From Mastigias papua (Eukaryota; Cnidaria; Scyphozoa; Rhizostomeae; Mastigiidae): DNA of 64,000 nt. Shown piece after piece: positions 1-11,975 of the stretch. The position numbers and the translations under genes are program-made. The notes beneath the pieces are model-generated. The model was not told the DNA's origin and did no database searches. It was given only the letters and a program-made list of their open reading frames with translations. Within the stretch, counting starts at the first letter, position 1. Each line of letters starts with the position of its first letter. Location of the stretch: contig OZ025267.1 in assembly GCA_964019165.1 (NCBI GenBank), positions 6,384,252 through 6,448,251 of the forward strand, in the 5' to 3' direction.

Positions 1-138
1 CAAACCATTTGCTATTATACTACCACCAACCACAACAACTGGACCATAGGAATAAACCGTGCTTACTATTACTCGCTCGAAAGGATTTTTACCTTGAAAT
101 ATTGACGTCCATCGTGATATCAAACTCTATTTACACAG

Positions 139-3100
139 ATTAATGGTACGAAAACATTGGCCGAAAATATTGCAGACAATGCCGGGCTGAAGTATGCCTA
201 TTTGGTACGTATTGCAGTATGTAACGAAGTACTGTGAATCTTAATGAATAATCCTAACATATCTAGTGCAAACCCTTGGTGCTATTGGTGAAGGTTAGAA
301 TGAATATGGGTTCGAACTGGCAGTTATGCAGCATTGATAGTTAACAGGGGATTGGGACTGATTCTCATATCCTCGTGTATTATTCACAGGGCTATATTTA
401 TTGCTCAATTGAGCATTTCATTTATGTATTTTTTCAGGCTTATAAGAGTATCGCTGCTCAGAGCTCCCGTAAGGAGCAGAAGCCACCTAAATTGAAGACT
501 CTAAGTTACGATCAGTTGTTCTTCATTGGATATGCGCAAGTAAGTACATAGCACCAGTATGGATGTAGTTCTTTTGATCTCGAATGATACCTTAAGATGT
601 GTTGATATGAGCAAACTATGGGTACATTGGTCTCAACGAGAGTTATGCTTTCTTTCAAATTGTCATTAGATGTCCTTTCAATATTCATTTTACTATATAT
701 CAAATATCTCGTGCCATTTTGCTTCAAAGTATAACCTCGACATGCCACGAATGAGTTTTATGATTTATTGGCTTTTCAATTAGCCCTTGGGGAGTACTGA
801 CTGAGAGGTTCACGGGCCCCGGTCAATAAGCTAGACAGATTACCTTCATTGAGTCACATGGGAGAAATCTAGTTGTTAATATACCATAAAAGCTCTATTA
901 AGCCCCCTCTCTAATAAGCCACCCTCTCTTTTAAGCCCCCTTTTCAAGCAAAAATTGCGAATAAGCCCCCTTTCTATTAAGCCCCCATCTTTAGCCTCTG
1001 ATGCCAAAGAAAGAAAGCACTAGCTGGAGCCTTAGAATATGCGCCCTAAGTGGGTCATTTGACGGATCTGATGATGATAAAATCATCTGCATTAAGTATG
1101 GCCCATGTGAAGATTTACTTGAGCGCCTTACAAGTCTTGAGAATACTGACGTTGATCCTTGAAGAAATCCCTGAAGACGAAGTTTCTTTAGGTGTCCCAG
1201 AATTAACAATGGGCCCAGATAATTCTGATGAAGACGAGGGTATTTTAATTGACTCAGTGTGTACAAACCTACGCAACTGCTAGGAAAGCTTTTGTTTTAC
1301 AAATCTTGCCATGAAAGTGCACAAGAACAGTTTTAAAAATTTTTGCCTCGTGTTTATAATAAGCCCTCTCTCTAATAAGCCCCCTCTCTAGTAAGCCCCC
1401 TCTAGGACTGCTAAAAATAAACCCCCCGGGGGCTTAATAGAGCTTTTACGGTAATAAGAAATTGACTATAGAAGAATATAAGTATCTCGTATGATTTGCC
1501 ACCTTTTTAGGAGCTTTTGTCTCAGGGTGGCATAAAGATTTTGCGAAGAAAAGGCCCTGTGCATCTAGGCCCTCGGTCCACTTCTGCCCCTGACATTCGA
1601 TGTTAAATAATCAATTTTGTTCCCTCCTTCATCTCGGCCGTTACAGCACCACACGCAGAATTGAAACTTTACTGCACAATGAAGACCAACGTAAGATGCG
1701 GGTAAAAAAAGCATTTGTACATACATATAGACATATAATTAATGTAAGGTGCGTAAATGTTTACTGACTTTTCAAATCACTGCTTTGTTTTTGCAGATGT
1801 GGTGTAGGGCAGCCAGTAATAGCATCAAAGATCAAATTCTTTCATCTGACACTCACAGTCCAAACAGATATAGGTTTGTACTTTGCTTCTTTCTGGTTTC
1901 TTACTCTAACCTCGACAGTGTGGCTCTACAATAGACATTCCCTTTAGTCAAACAGCAGCCAAGTTTCTGACTGTTAGTTTTATACTAGGAAGAAGAGTAC
2001 TGAGAAGTATTATAATTTTGAATGTGACATCTGAAACTGCACCATATTGTATTGGATTGCAATGCTGCCTAAAATAAATTTTGCGAATCACCTATGTGAT
2101 TACGGATATAAACTGCGTTCTCTAAGAGCAAGGTTGATCCACGAATATATCGCAGTTAATCTTCGAGCAAGAATTTTCGGCCGACAGCTTTCAGACACAT
2201 ATGACTATTTCGGACAAAAATCTCGGTCTTTTTAATATTTTCGGCATCTATTGGGATAATACTTTTGACCCCACGACACTGGTAGTAAACTAGAGCAATG
2301 TTTTTCACGGAGGTAAATGTAAGAAACTTAGGAAACAGCAATGTAGGTACCAGAGTGACGATCAGAATTACTATGCAATAGGAGCATAGGTTCGGACAAT
2401 ATTCCAAGTTGATGTCTTATTGTCCTAGATTTAGTCTACTACGGACAGTGCCATGGTTATAGCTATGGAAACCCCCCTCACGTAAAAGCTCTGCTTGATA
2501 GAGTTCACCCGATTCATCATATGACCATCGAGTCTTGTGAGCCAACAGGCGTAGATTTCCTACGTAATAGACAAATCGAAGTTGATATCTATTGCACAGA
2601 CATATTTTGAAGTGCCAATTTAATGTAGAAGGAAGATTCATTCGGTTTTTAAAAGGATTAAAGCGACTAATGGACACTAATTACGAAGATCCTTCGATGA
2701 ACCTACTAGGAAGTATGAATATGTGAAAAGTTTTCAGATGAAACAAGAACATCAGGTAGAATTTCGAACGATGAGATAAAATCAGATGATTATAGAACAG
2801 AACGAAGTAGGGTCTAACACAAGGGCAATGTACAAGACCACGTTATAGCAGAAGTTAGAGGTAGGACTACAGTTATTGGGCAATAGGGGTGGCGCTAGAA
2901 CCGAAGACCTAATATGCCAACAAATCCAGAACAGTTGAGATACCGAGAAAATTGAAAATGAATTTGCTGGAAAAAGTTTTTACTATATTTTGACCTTAAA
3001 TGCCAATCTGTCTCTAAGTGCACCATTGGAGGGGTAGCTTGAAAGGCTTTATAATGATACGTACGATTTTCGACCAATGAAAACTTGTATTTAAGTAGCA

Positions 3101-4395
3101 ATGCAACAACAGACATAAGTAGTGCAGTAGGAGAGATTAGGTGTCAGGGGGCGGAGTCCCCAATAAAGTGTTTTGGACCACACCCTTTCGATTTTAGGGA
3201 AACATCCTTTGTGAATACAAAGGTATGACCACTCTAAATAGAAACTTGAGGAGACTTAACTGATATGATTATGAAAACTTCAATAGAATTTGTGACATTT
3301 TTGACAAATATAGAGTTAGAATTCTTAGAGTTTACACCGGGGAGGTTCCCCGAGAAATAGATCAAAAATCATTCACCATTTGATGTTTACTACTGCTTCA
3401 GCTATTAACATGATCATGATACATCATTTGCACGACGGAAAATTTTCGATTTAAGTACAAAACGACAATTTTATATCTGTCAGGGTACCACGTGCCGACA
3501 CATTTTTGCATTATGCTGCTGACGGGGTGTCATCAAGAAATTTTGGGGGTAGCTGCCCTTAATGACACCCCATAGCACCACCATTGGTGGGCAACACCAC
3601 TGTTTTTAGCCCTGGAGGACAAGTACTTACTTTTTCATGAAATGTAAGAAAACTGGAGAAGACTATCACACGGAGCATCGTTTCATTGCCTAGATCAACT
3701 TACAGGCTGCCTTTGCCAATAAAAATGCTTCTTAATTTGTAGATGATTTTCAAAGTTTCAACCACTGCAGACTTCAGCAAGCCAAAAGTTTTTGATAAAA
3801 AGTATTCGGCCACGATCTCATTGCCGAAACATTTTGTCCGAAACTTTTCCATGGACTGTGAAATCAATATCTTTGGGTGCATTCTACTCGGTGTCGGGCA
3901 CTTTTCTGCTTTTTGAGGAAGCAACCTGATCACAGTCTAGAGGGAGACCCCGAGGAAAACTTTTGACATTGACGCCTTAAAGGTTTCATTTGTCTGGAAA
4001 ACTACCGGAGAGCGAATTCTCTACTGCCCCCCCCCCCCCCATTGTCCGCCACTGGTTCTACTTCAAAATGCTAGCCAGTTTTTTTATTTAGGAACACGGT
4101 GTGAGGTTTTATTATTGCCCAGATCTTCTCTAGATAACCTTAATTCAGCACGTAATGGCATGTCAGAGCTATGCAACCAAATAAAGAATAGTCCCGTTTA
4201 AAGTATCTCACCACCCGAATACTATATATAGGCCTTTTCCGATACACTTCTCCGTATCGTTTCTCCATATCGAAGCTCTATTCACTCTTTTTCAGGGTTA
4301 TTGGATCAGTCAGTAATTTCAAACCGTTTGCTGAAGCGTTCAAATGTAGCCGAGGAACACCAATGAGCCCAGTCAGTAGATGTGAATTTTGGTGA
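139..4395 (+). CDS. M13 metallopeptidase gene A, C-terminal four exons (5' partial)
   Basis: This is the 3' end of a neprilysin/ECE-like zinc endopeptidase, expected to be a type II membrane or secreted enzyme cleaving small peptides. Exons with GT-AG borders and matching phases are 139-204, 438-539, 1797-1873 and 4296-4395. Exon 1 reads TLAENIADNAGL, the family motif holding the third zinc ligand (Glu) and its supporting Asp; the family usually has GG where this has AG. Exon 2 ends YDQLFFIGYAQ. Exon 3 has DTHSPNRYR, the region of the catalytic His and substrate-binding Arg. Exon 4 begins VIGSVSNFKPF and stops after CEFW, the conserved C-terminal Cys-X-X-Trp. No frame break is seen, so this looks like a functional gene end. 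The HExxH exon lies left of the window. No AATAAA was noticed in the first several hundred bases after the stop. Confidence 0.93.
882..1453. mobile_element. MITE-like element with AAGCTCTATTAAGCCCC termini
   Basis: The left end (TACCATAAAAGCTCTATTAA...) and the reverse complement of the right end (TACCGTAAAAGCTCTATTAA...) match over about 26 bp. Subterminal TAAGCCCCCTCTCTAA motifs recur inside both ends. It lies in the second visible intron of gene A. An open stretch at 1050-1283 ends in an acidic SDEDEG-like run that could be transposase-derived, but I do not recognise it. The target duplication is unclear. Confidence 0.7.
3524..3573. repeat. Short palindromic repeat in gene A intron
   Basis: GGGGTGTCAT and ATGACACCCC face each other across about 28 bases, forming a 10-bp inverted repeat with a T/G-rich centre. 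It is probably a fragment of a small foldback element. Confidence 0.45.
4027..4040. repeat. Poly-C tract
   Basis: Fourteen consecutive C bases inside the last intron of gene A. Confidence 0.9.
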
Positions 4396-5390
4396 TCACT
4401 GGTAAATACTTTTACTTTTTAGTCCTTAATGAGGATTATGGTTTTTCTGCATCTCTGATGACAAGAATTCTCTCTGAAGCCCTTGTGAAATGTTGTAGTT
4501 AATATATGCCATTGTCTAAGGAACAGAATCCCACCAAAGCCGTCTATAACTTTCATTTTTAACGATCTTATTTTAAATAGGCTTCGTACTGGACCCGGGA
4601 AATTTGAGGAATTAGTTAATCTGGCTAGAGCCCGGGAAAGCCTAAAAGAATCACGGATTTTGATCGTTGATTATTAGAACGTCAGGGAATAGGCAGGGAA
4701 TTCTGATTTTATATCTTGTTTTGGGGAATTCTCTGCTGCCACTTTATACCCAAAGGACTCCCAGTAGTACTGAAATAGCTTCTTGATATTTTTCGGGTAT
4801 ACTATTTTGCCTGTTTGTGAAAATCTAGGTATCAGCGTTGCAACGCCATTGACCTGACAAGAATTTATGTGCATTGGGTCATTGCTAAGTGGACAGCAAG
4901 GGAAATTGGTCAGACAACTCGTCTCATTATTACAGAAATGACAGGGAAAAGTCGGGGAATTTCATCCTGAGAATCTTGTACGAGTCGTGTTAATGCAAGC
5001 ATGGTGGTTACGCTGATGAAGTGACGTAAATAGACCAAGGTTCCTTGAAGTAGCTTGCATTGTGTTTGTTAGTACGTAGTATCTAGAGACTTCAATCGGA
5101 CACATTACAGTATAACCTATGATTCATGCACCTATTATTGAGTATACCATTTACGAATGGGCAGTGACAGTATAGTATAGAAGGCTTTTACGAAATAATC
5201 CTTGATAGAGCATTTCTTTGATGACTGTAGATACACGAGAATAGATTTTTAAACTTATTTAGTGCAACTTCATATTACTACAGCACGATATCTATCTTCT
5301 CAGTTAGACACCTTAATCTTATGCATAGCCCCAAAAACCCCTATCCCGTCTATCGCAACCTCTCAGCTAGCAACGAGATTTCTGTACTCC
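4396..5390. other. Gene A downstream flank, no gene seen
   Basis: No coding signal was recognised. Around 4570-4990 there are several short purine-rich phrases of the CAGGGAAAAGTCGGGGAATT type; a similar phrase group occurs at 41220-41345, suggesting a low-copy dispersed repeat. Confidence 0.4.
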
Positions 5391-5394
5391 TTGG

Positions 5395-7850
5395 AACAAA
5401 ATGTAAAGCTATTACCTTGGTATATTGCTGAAAACTGGCCCAAATTGGCATTGATGGATTTTAAGTGTAGGTTAACAAGTGATGAAAATCATTAAAGTTT
5501 GGTCAAAAAGTAAGCCTGTCTCCTTTGCATTTGATCGAATATGACCCAAATTGAAATTGGTGAATTTTAATTGTAAATTTAGAAGTGATGAACATGAGGC
5601 AATTTTGGCAGAGCAGTAAAGCTATAGCCTTAATAGTTTCCTTAAAACTGACTCAAAGTGAAATTGATCGGCTTTACTTTGTGGATATAAGGGTTGGGAT
5701 AATGGGCCAATTCGTTGGGCTATAGCCTTGATAGTTTGTTCAAAATGACCTAAGTTGAAATTGATGCATTTTGAATTTTGATTAAAAACAGAGGAAAATC
5801 AGCCACTTTTGACCAGAAAGTAAGTCTATAGTCTAGATATATTGCTGAAAAGTGACCCACATTGACATTGATGGATTTTAGGTGTAGGTTGACAAGTGAT
5901 AAACATCATTACGTTTTGGTCATAAGGCAAGCCTATAGCCGTTGTGTTTTGATCAAATATGACCCTAATTGAAATTAGTAAATTTTAATCATAAGTTTTA
6001 AAGTGATGGAAATGAGCCAATTTTGGCTAAACAGTAAGTCTATAGCCTAGGTAACTGGCTAAAAAGTGACACAAATGGGAATTAATGGATTTTAATTGCA
6101 CATTGAAAAGTGATTGGAGTGGACCAATTTTGGCCAAAAAGTAAGGCTATAACCTTGGTATTTGGCTACAAAAATAGTCTACTTTATCTTTGATGGATTT
6201 GAATTGCTGATCGAGAACTGATGAAAATGATCCACTTTTTCCCAAATTATATGCCTATAGCATTGGTATTTTGCTCAAAATGACCCAAATTGAAATTCAT
6301 GGATTTTAATTGCACATTGAACAGTGATGTGACTGAGCTATTTGTTGCCAAAAAGTAAGGCATTTTGACCAAAATTGACCAACATTGAAAGTCAGTAATT
6401 TTGACTTCAGATTTAAATGTAGTGAAACTGGGCCAATATTGGCCAAAAAGTAGGGCTGCAGTCTTTGGTATTATTGCTTGAAAGTGGCCAAAACTGACGT
6501 TCATTGATTTTAATTGCAAGTTGAAAAGTGATGAAAATGAGCCAATTTTGGGAAAAAGTAAGGCTATAGATTTGGTACTTGGCTGAAAAGTGACACAAAT
6601 GGAAATTGATGGATTTTAGTTGCATATTGAAAAGTGATGTAAGAGCCAATTTTTGCCAAAATGTAAGACCATAGCTTTGGTAGTGTAACCAAACATGACC
6701 GAAATTGAAATTAATGAGTTTTGATTGTAAATTTCAAAGTAAGATAAGAGACTTCATTTTTGGCCAAAATGTAAGGCTTCAGCCTTGGGACATTGCTCAA
6801 TAACCGACCCAACTTGACAGTAGTGGATTTTTATTGTAGGTTCAACAGTGATAACAATCAGCCAAGTCTGGCAACTAAGTAAGCCCATAGCCTTGTTATG
6901 TTGCTCAAAAATTACCCAGATTGACATTGATGGAATTTAGTTTCTGATTGAAAGCTATGAATATAAGCCAGTTCTGACCAAGAAGTAAGGCTGTAGCCTT
7001 GGTATTTTGCTCAAAATGACCCAAATTGAAAGCCATCGACTTTAGTTACAGGATGAAACGTAACGAACAAGAGCCATTTGCGGCCAAGAAGTCAGACATT
7101 AGCTTTTGAATTGTGCTTAAAAACAACCACAAGTCAAGTCGATGGATTATAAATTTAAATTGAAACTTGATGACACTTAGCCATCTTTGGCATAAATGCA
7201 AAGCTAGGGCCTCGGTATTTCGCTGAAAAATGATACAAATGGAAACTGATGGATTGTATTGGCATATTTACAAGTGATACACTTTTGGCCAAAAGGTAAG
7301 GATATAGCCTTGATATATACTTTGATCGTAACTCACCCAAGTTGAACTTGTTGGATTTCAATTTCCGATTGAAAGGTGATGAACATAAGCCACTTTTGGC
7401 CAAATCGTCAGGCTATAGCCTTGGTATTTTTATCATATATGACCCACATGGAAATTAACGATTTTTTATTGTATATTAAAAAGCGACGAAATTGAGCCAA
7501 TTTTTGGGCAGAACGTAAGGTTATAGCCCTGCTACTTCGCTGAAAAATGACAGAAATTGAAATTGATGGATTTTGATCGTAGATTGAAGACTGATGAAAA
7601 TGAGTCAATTTTGGCCAAAATGTAAGTGTATAACCTTGGTAGTTCCTCAAAAGTGACACAAATTGAAATTGATGGATTTCAATTACGGATTCAAAAGTGA
7701 TGAAGATGAACAAGGTGTGGCCAGAAAGTAAGGCTTTAGCGGTTATATGTTGCTCAAAGCTGACTTAAAATTGGAGATTGAGATGTGATGAAAATGACCC
7801 AACTTTTGCCAAAAAGTAAGACTATAGCCTTTGTAGTTTGCTCAAAAATG
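5395..7850. repeat. Degenerate ~107-bp tandem repeat array, about 23 copies
   Basis: The phrase AAGTAAGGCTATAGCCTTGG recurs in diverged form at about 5508, 5615, 5724, 5818, 5928, 6038, 6139, 6248, 6352, 6447, 6555, 6660, 6769, 6878, 6985, 7089, 7195, 7293, 7406, 7515, 7620, 7726 and 7816. Spacing is 90-113 bp, mostly 104-110. Each unit also carries TTGAAATTGATGGATTTTAA and a GTGATGAAAATGAGCC-like phrase. Copies differ by substitutions and small indels. Short reading frames through it are by-products of the periodicity. Confidence 0.9.
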
Positions 7851-10800
7851 GATTGATACATATGGGTACATTCTGCCACTCCTCAGTAGAAAAGACATCA
7901 AAGGAATGCAAAACACCGTGACCAAACATTGTTTCATTCGGTTCTACTCCCACCGCATTCTATTGAATCTGAGAATATAAAAGTTCAAAGATAACATGAC
8001 TGCTAATGATACTACACTTCTCATGAATGATATATCCATTAAATTCTATGTTATCATAACGTGTTGTTTGGTAACTATGTTCTGAAATATAACCTTTTCA
8101 GAACCATATTGAAATACTACATTTGTCAAAAATTGTATTTCTCAGAAATAACACATTTTTGGGAATATGATATATTCCTTAAAGATATTATATATTGTTC
8201 CTATATAATATACTTATCAAAAACAATATTTTTCTCAAAAAGTATAAGCAAATTGGGTTGGTACAACAATCCTACAGCTGTGCAGCTAAAGTATGCAGCA
8301 GCACTACCCCTATGAAACTAACTGGACTCTCAATTAACAGCTACCTAGGGGCCGGTAATTTATTCTTTCAGGGGAGAGGGTGGAAGACATCTAGGAGGGG
8401 ACCAAAATTCTGCGAACTCAGAGGGAGAGGGAATGAAAAATAATGAGCATTTTAAAGGAGTATGGAATTTTCTCTGAAGTTCTGGAGTAGGGACCAAAAT
8501 TTTTACACCAATCTGAGAAGGGGGACGAACAGTCCATCAAATATATGAGAATGCCTCCCACCCCCTCCCCACAAGTAATTAATGAACCATCCCTTATGTC
8601 CATGCATTTGATTAGGATACAACCATATTGCCTAGGTGCATTCCGTGTAAAGCTCGCCCCGTACGTTCTCTCAGTTACTTTGCATTCACGCCAATATGAC
8701 AAACATAGGTCATGTTGTTATCGTTTCCTTGCACTGAGGCAATAAAATAAAAAAAATTTTCACGCCAGTGTTCCTAGGAAAAGATGTAGTCCTCCTTCAA
8801 TATCTCCGGAGTAGGCCGCATGGCATTCATACTAGCCTGGACGTATACAATTGATACGGATACAACTGATATGTCTGCAGCTGACACAAAACTACTTGAT
8901 AGTTGACAACTATTTGAAATCCTGAGTTTTGAACTTTATAGAATGGTACAATGCTAAAATATGCATAGATTCTTATTATTCAGTCAGGCGCGGATTTAGA
9001 CTACAGCGATGTACTCTCGGGCTGCAGTTAGAATTTCCATTTGTGAAGCGGAATGCTTTGAACTGACCTATATTAAAATAAATTTTCATTTGAATTTTTC
9101 CACAGTTATTTTTCCTCTGGAATAGGAATTTAAAGTTGTTTAAGTGTTAAATATCGACGATGTCTTGAGCTTATTTCTCATTTCTCGTTTCCCCTGTCCC
9201 AAATGTTACTATGGCTCCACGTAGTCAGTTTATTGCTATAGTCATTCGGGCAGAATGTAGCTGAGATGTTCCACCCAGCTTCATTCCGAGTGGCAGTCGG
9301 CATGGTGGGAGAAGCAGTAAATTTAAATCAACCAATCACTATTAGAGTTGACGTACGTTGAATTTCTGAAAGCGAATCAAAATGTGCGCTGACTGCCGCA
9401 AATTAGCATAAGTAACCTTGCATCGAAAAGTTTGACTGGAGTAGAACAAGCCATGTTGCTGCTCCTGCGGAGGAGCACAACATCATGCTCCAATCGTCAG
9501 TAATGGTGAATCCTCTTGCAGTGCTCTTCGGACAGTAAAGAGCAAGTCATAATGACAGACTTCTGCGTGTTTTCTCCATCAATTCCTCTTTCTCAAAGGA
9601 ATTGCTCTGATAGTGAGGGTCAGAGAGAGTCGTTGTTGAGGACACCGAATGTTTGTGAGATGGCATGAAAGGATTGAGGACTAAACCCCATGGCTTGAAT
9701 CATCTCCGGTGATTTATCATTGAGCTCCACTCCAGTTTCATGATATTTAATGATGCAGTGCAATGAATTTGGTTCCTGTCAGGTAATGATCTTATGTTCA
9801 TCAAGCTTTTGCATGAATTTGTTGTAGTAATATGATTATGCAGGTGAATTAAACTATGTTATCCTAGCGAATTTTCAGTTGTAGGCGTGGGGCGGAATTT
9901 GAAAAGGTTTTATAGTACATGCTAAAGAAATAGATAGGAAATGGAAATTTTGCCAAGGGCAACTAGTATTTAGGTAATAATAGAGGATGAAGATTGTGGT
10001 GCTGTGAATGATCACTGCAATGATAAATATAGTTAGTCACCTTTTAGTGTCCTGATGAAGATGCACTGGGGATCAGCATTTTAAAATATTGCTGGAAGGG
10101 CATCCGAGTAAGAATCATTAGGGTGGGAAGTTTCCAAATATTGTGTAGTGGGAAACACCAGTAAAGGCACAGAGTAGAGGAATGAGAATGGACTGTCATC
10201 AATTAATATTTTCTATTCAATCAAGGAATCATGCAAGAAGTATTGTCTGCATGCATGAATTTAGATACATGAATTGATATCAGGAATGATTTTTTAATCC
10301 ATGCTTGTATGTGATGGTGCTGTATTTTGAGCATAATATTTTCAGAATAAGAATTTAGCAATAATATGTCATTTCACTCTAAAGCCAACAGTATGACATT
10401 ATATTGGTTGGATAAGACATTAACCAGAAATGAAAACTTCCCTTTGAGCAGTTCTAGAGCCTCTCAGATAATTTTTTGCTTATGTCATGCATCTGCTTGC
10501 ATGGTTTTCAGTTATGTTAATTATTTTTTTTCTGTTTGGTTTGAGCATTACTGATATCAACTGTTTGTATACTGCACGTTCACTTGCATTAGGGGTGATG
10601 AATCTCTTGCAATGCACTTGTGGTACATATAAAGCATTAAGGTGTTCACTAGTGCTTAGTATTATGCATCATATCATGCTGTGTCTGATTTGAAGACCAG
10701 AGGCCCAACTTTTCTATGCATGTAGCTCTCTCTTTTGATTTAATTGGGTCATGTGATAAAGATATTGTCTCAGCAATCTTTGAAAGAGGCTACATAATTT

Positions 10801-11690
10801 GCATTTGCAATATCCTAGTGCATTCCATCAAGAGGTAGTGTTATTACCTAATAGAAAGTGAAGTTGAGAAGTGAAATCCTCATGAGTGCAGGCTTAACCT
10901 GGCAGTCTGTTTACATGAGAATTTAGGTCCAGCAAATAGTAGATTCCTTATAAACAAACTCTACATGACTTCCCCTTTGCAGGGTAAGGGTCCAGGTACA
11001 AAAGACCACTGTGTTCCTTTTCTGCAACAAAAACTGTGGAAATAAATGAACAAGATAGTTGTACTATGAGGAAGCAGAAGAAACCCATTAATCTGTCCAC
11101 TTATTTCCTTTTCTTTATGAATTAGACCCCAGTGTGCCCTCAAAGAAGGATGTCATCTCTTTCACAATATTGATCACCAACTGATACTTCCTACTACACA
11201 ACAGCTATGAATCATTAATTTCTATCTAGAGAAGGCCCTAAGCACAGCTCCCAAAGTAATGAACATAGGTAGTATCTCAGTAGCCCCTTTTAGCTATTCC
11301 TCAATAATATATGGTCTGGGCACTCATCAGTCACTATCCTAGACTGGTCCAGGATTGTACTTTAATCATTGGAATCAAATAAGGTGATTGGATGCATTTC
11401 ACTGCCTTTCTTAGTATGCTTTATCTAGTCGAATTTTTGGACAAGCAGGAAAAACTAAGATTTGATGATTTGTGTAGTGCAAACAGGACTCGAGAGAATC
11501 CCCAGACCACGTCCGGACAACGCCTTAACTGCCAACTTCTGGCCTCAGAGTGCAAGTCTGATATTAGGCTGGATCCGCGCCTGGTCCACATTTGTACTAC
11601 TTCTCTATAAAGTATTTGGCCTATCCTGTCAAAGCTTGATGTTTCGCTTTTGTACCTTAAGTGGTTGAACTAGCTATGAAATAAACCAAC
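7851..11690. other. Intergenic region without recognised genes
   Basis: No reading frame here resembles a known family and none has convincing splice borders. The only structure I can support is a run of three hairpins at 9453-9604, listed separately. Confidence 0.5.
9453..9604. other. Cluster of three hairpins
   Basis: Three inverted repeats lie within about 150 bp: 9453-9483 (ATGTTG..GCTCCT / AGGAGC.CAACAT, loop GCGG), 9522-9544 (TGCTCTT / AAGAGCA) and 9580-9604 (CAATTCCT / AGGAATTG). They share no sequence. Function is unknown; a structured RNA is possible but unproven. Confidence 0.4.
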
Positions 11691-11696
11691 TTGACT

Positions 11697-11975
11697 TAGG
11701 TACCGCTCATTATTTATGCCTCAGGTTGGGGGCCGAAGAGAAATAGGTTGGGTAAATGATTTTTCGAGCAGCATTAAGGTAGGGTTTAGTTATATTCTGT
11801 GTCTCTCAAAGGTTGGGTGAATAAAATGTATTCAGTAAATTATTCAGAAATAGCTCTATATTGGTTGGATAACTATTATTTTTAAAAGTGCACAATGCTA
11901 GATAACAAAAAAGTTACCCAAATAAACATTTCTCTTCAACCCCAACCTTAGGCGTAAATGATGAACGGTGCCTTA
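11697..11975. mobile_element. MITE with ~47-bp terminal inverted repeats
   Basis: The left end reads TAGGTACCGCTCATTATTTA then GCCTCAGGTTGGGG. The reverse complement of the right end reads TAAGGCACCGTTCATCATTT then ACGCCTAAGGTTGGGG. Both continue into GAAGAGAAA. The 279-bp length and lack of coding capacity fit a non-autonomous DNA transposon. The superfamily is not determined. Confidence 0.75.

Noticed and set aside
5395..7850. Possible CRISPR-like or coding repeat array
   Set aside because: Units are 107 bp, degenerate and abutting, with no conserved repeat/unique spacer pattern; this is animal DNA, and the peptide periodicity only reflects the DNA repeat.
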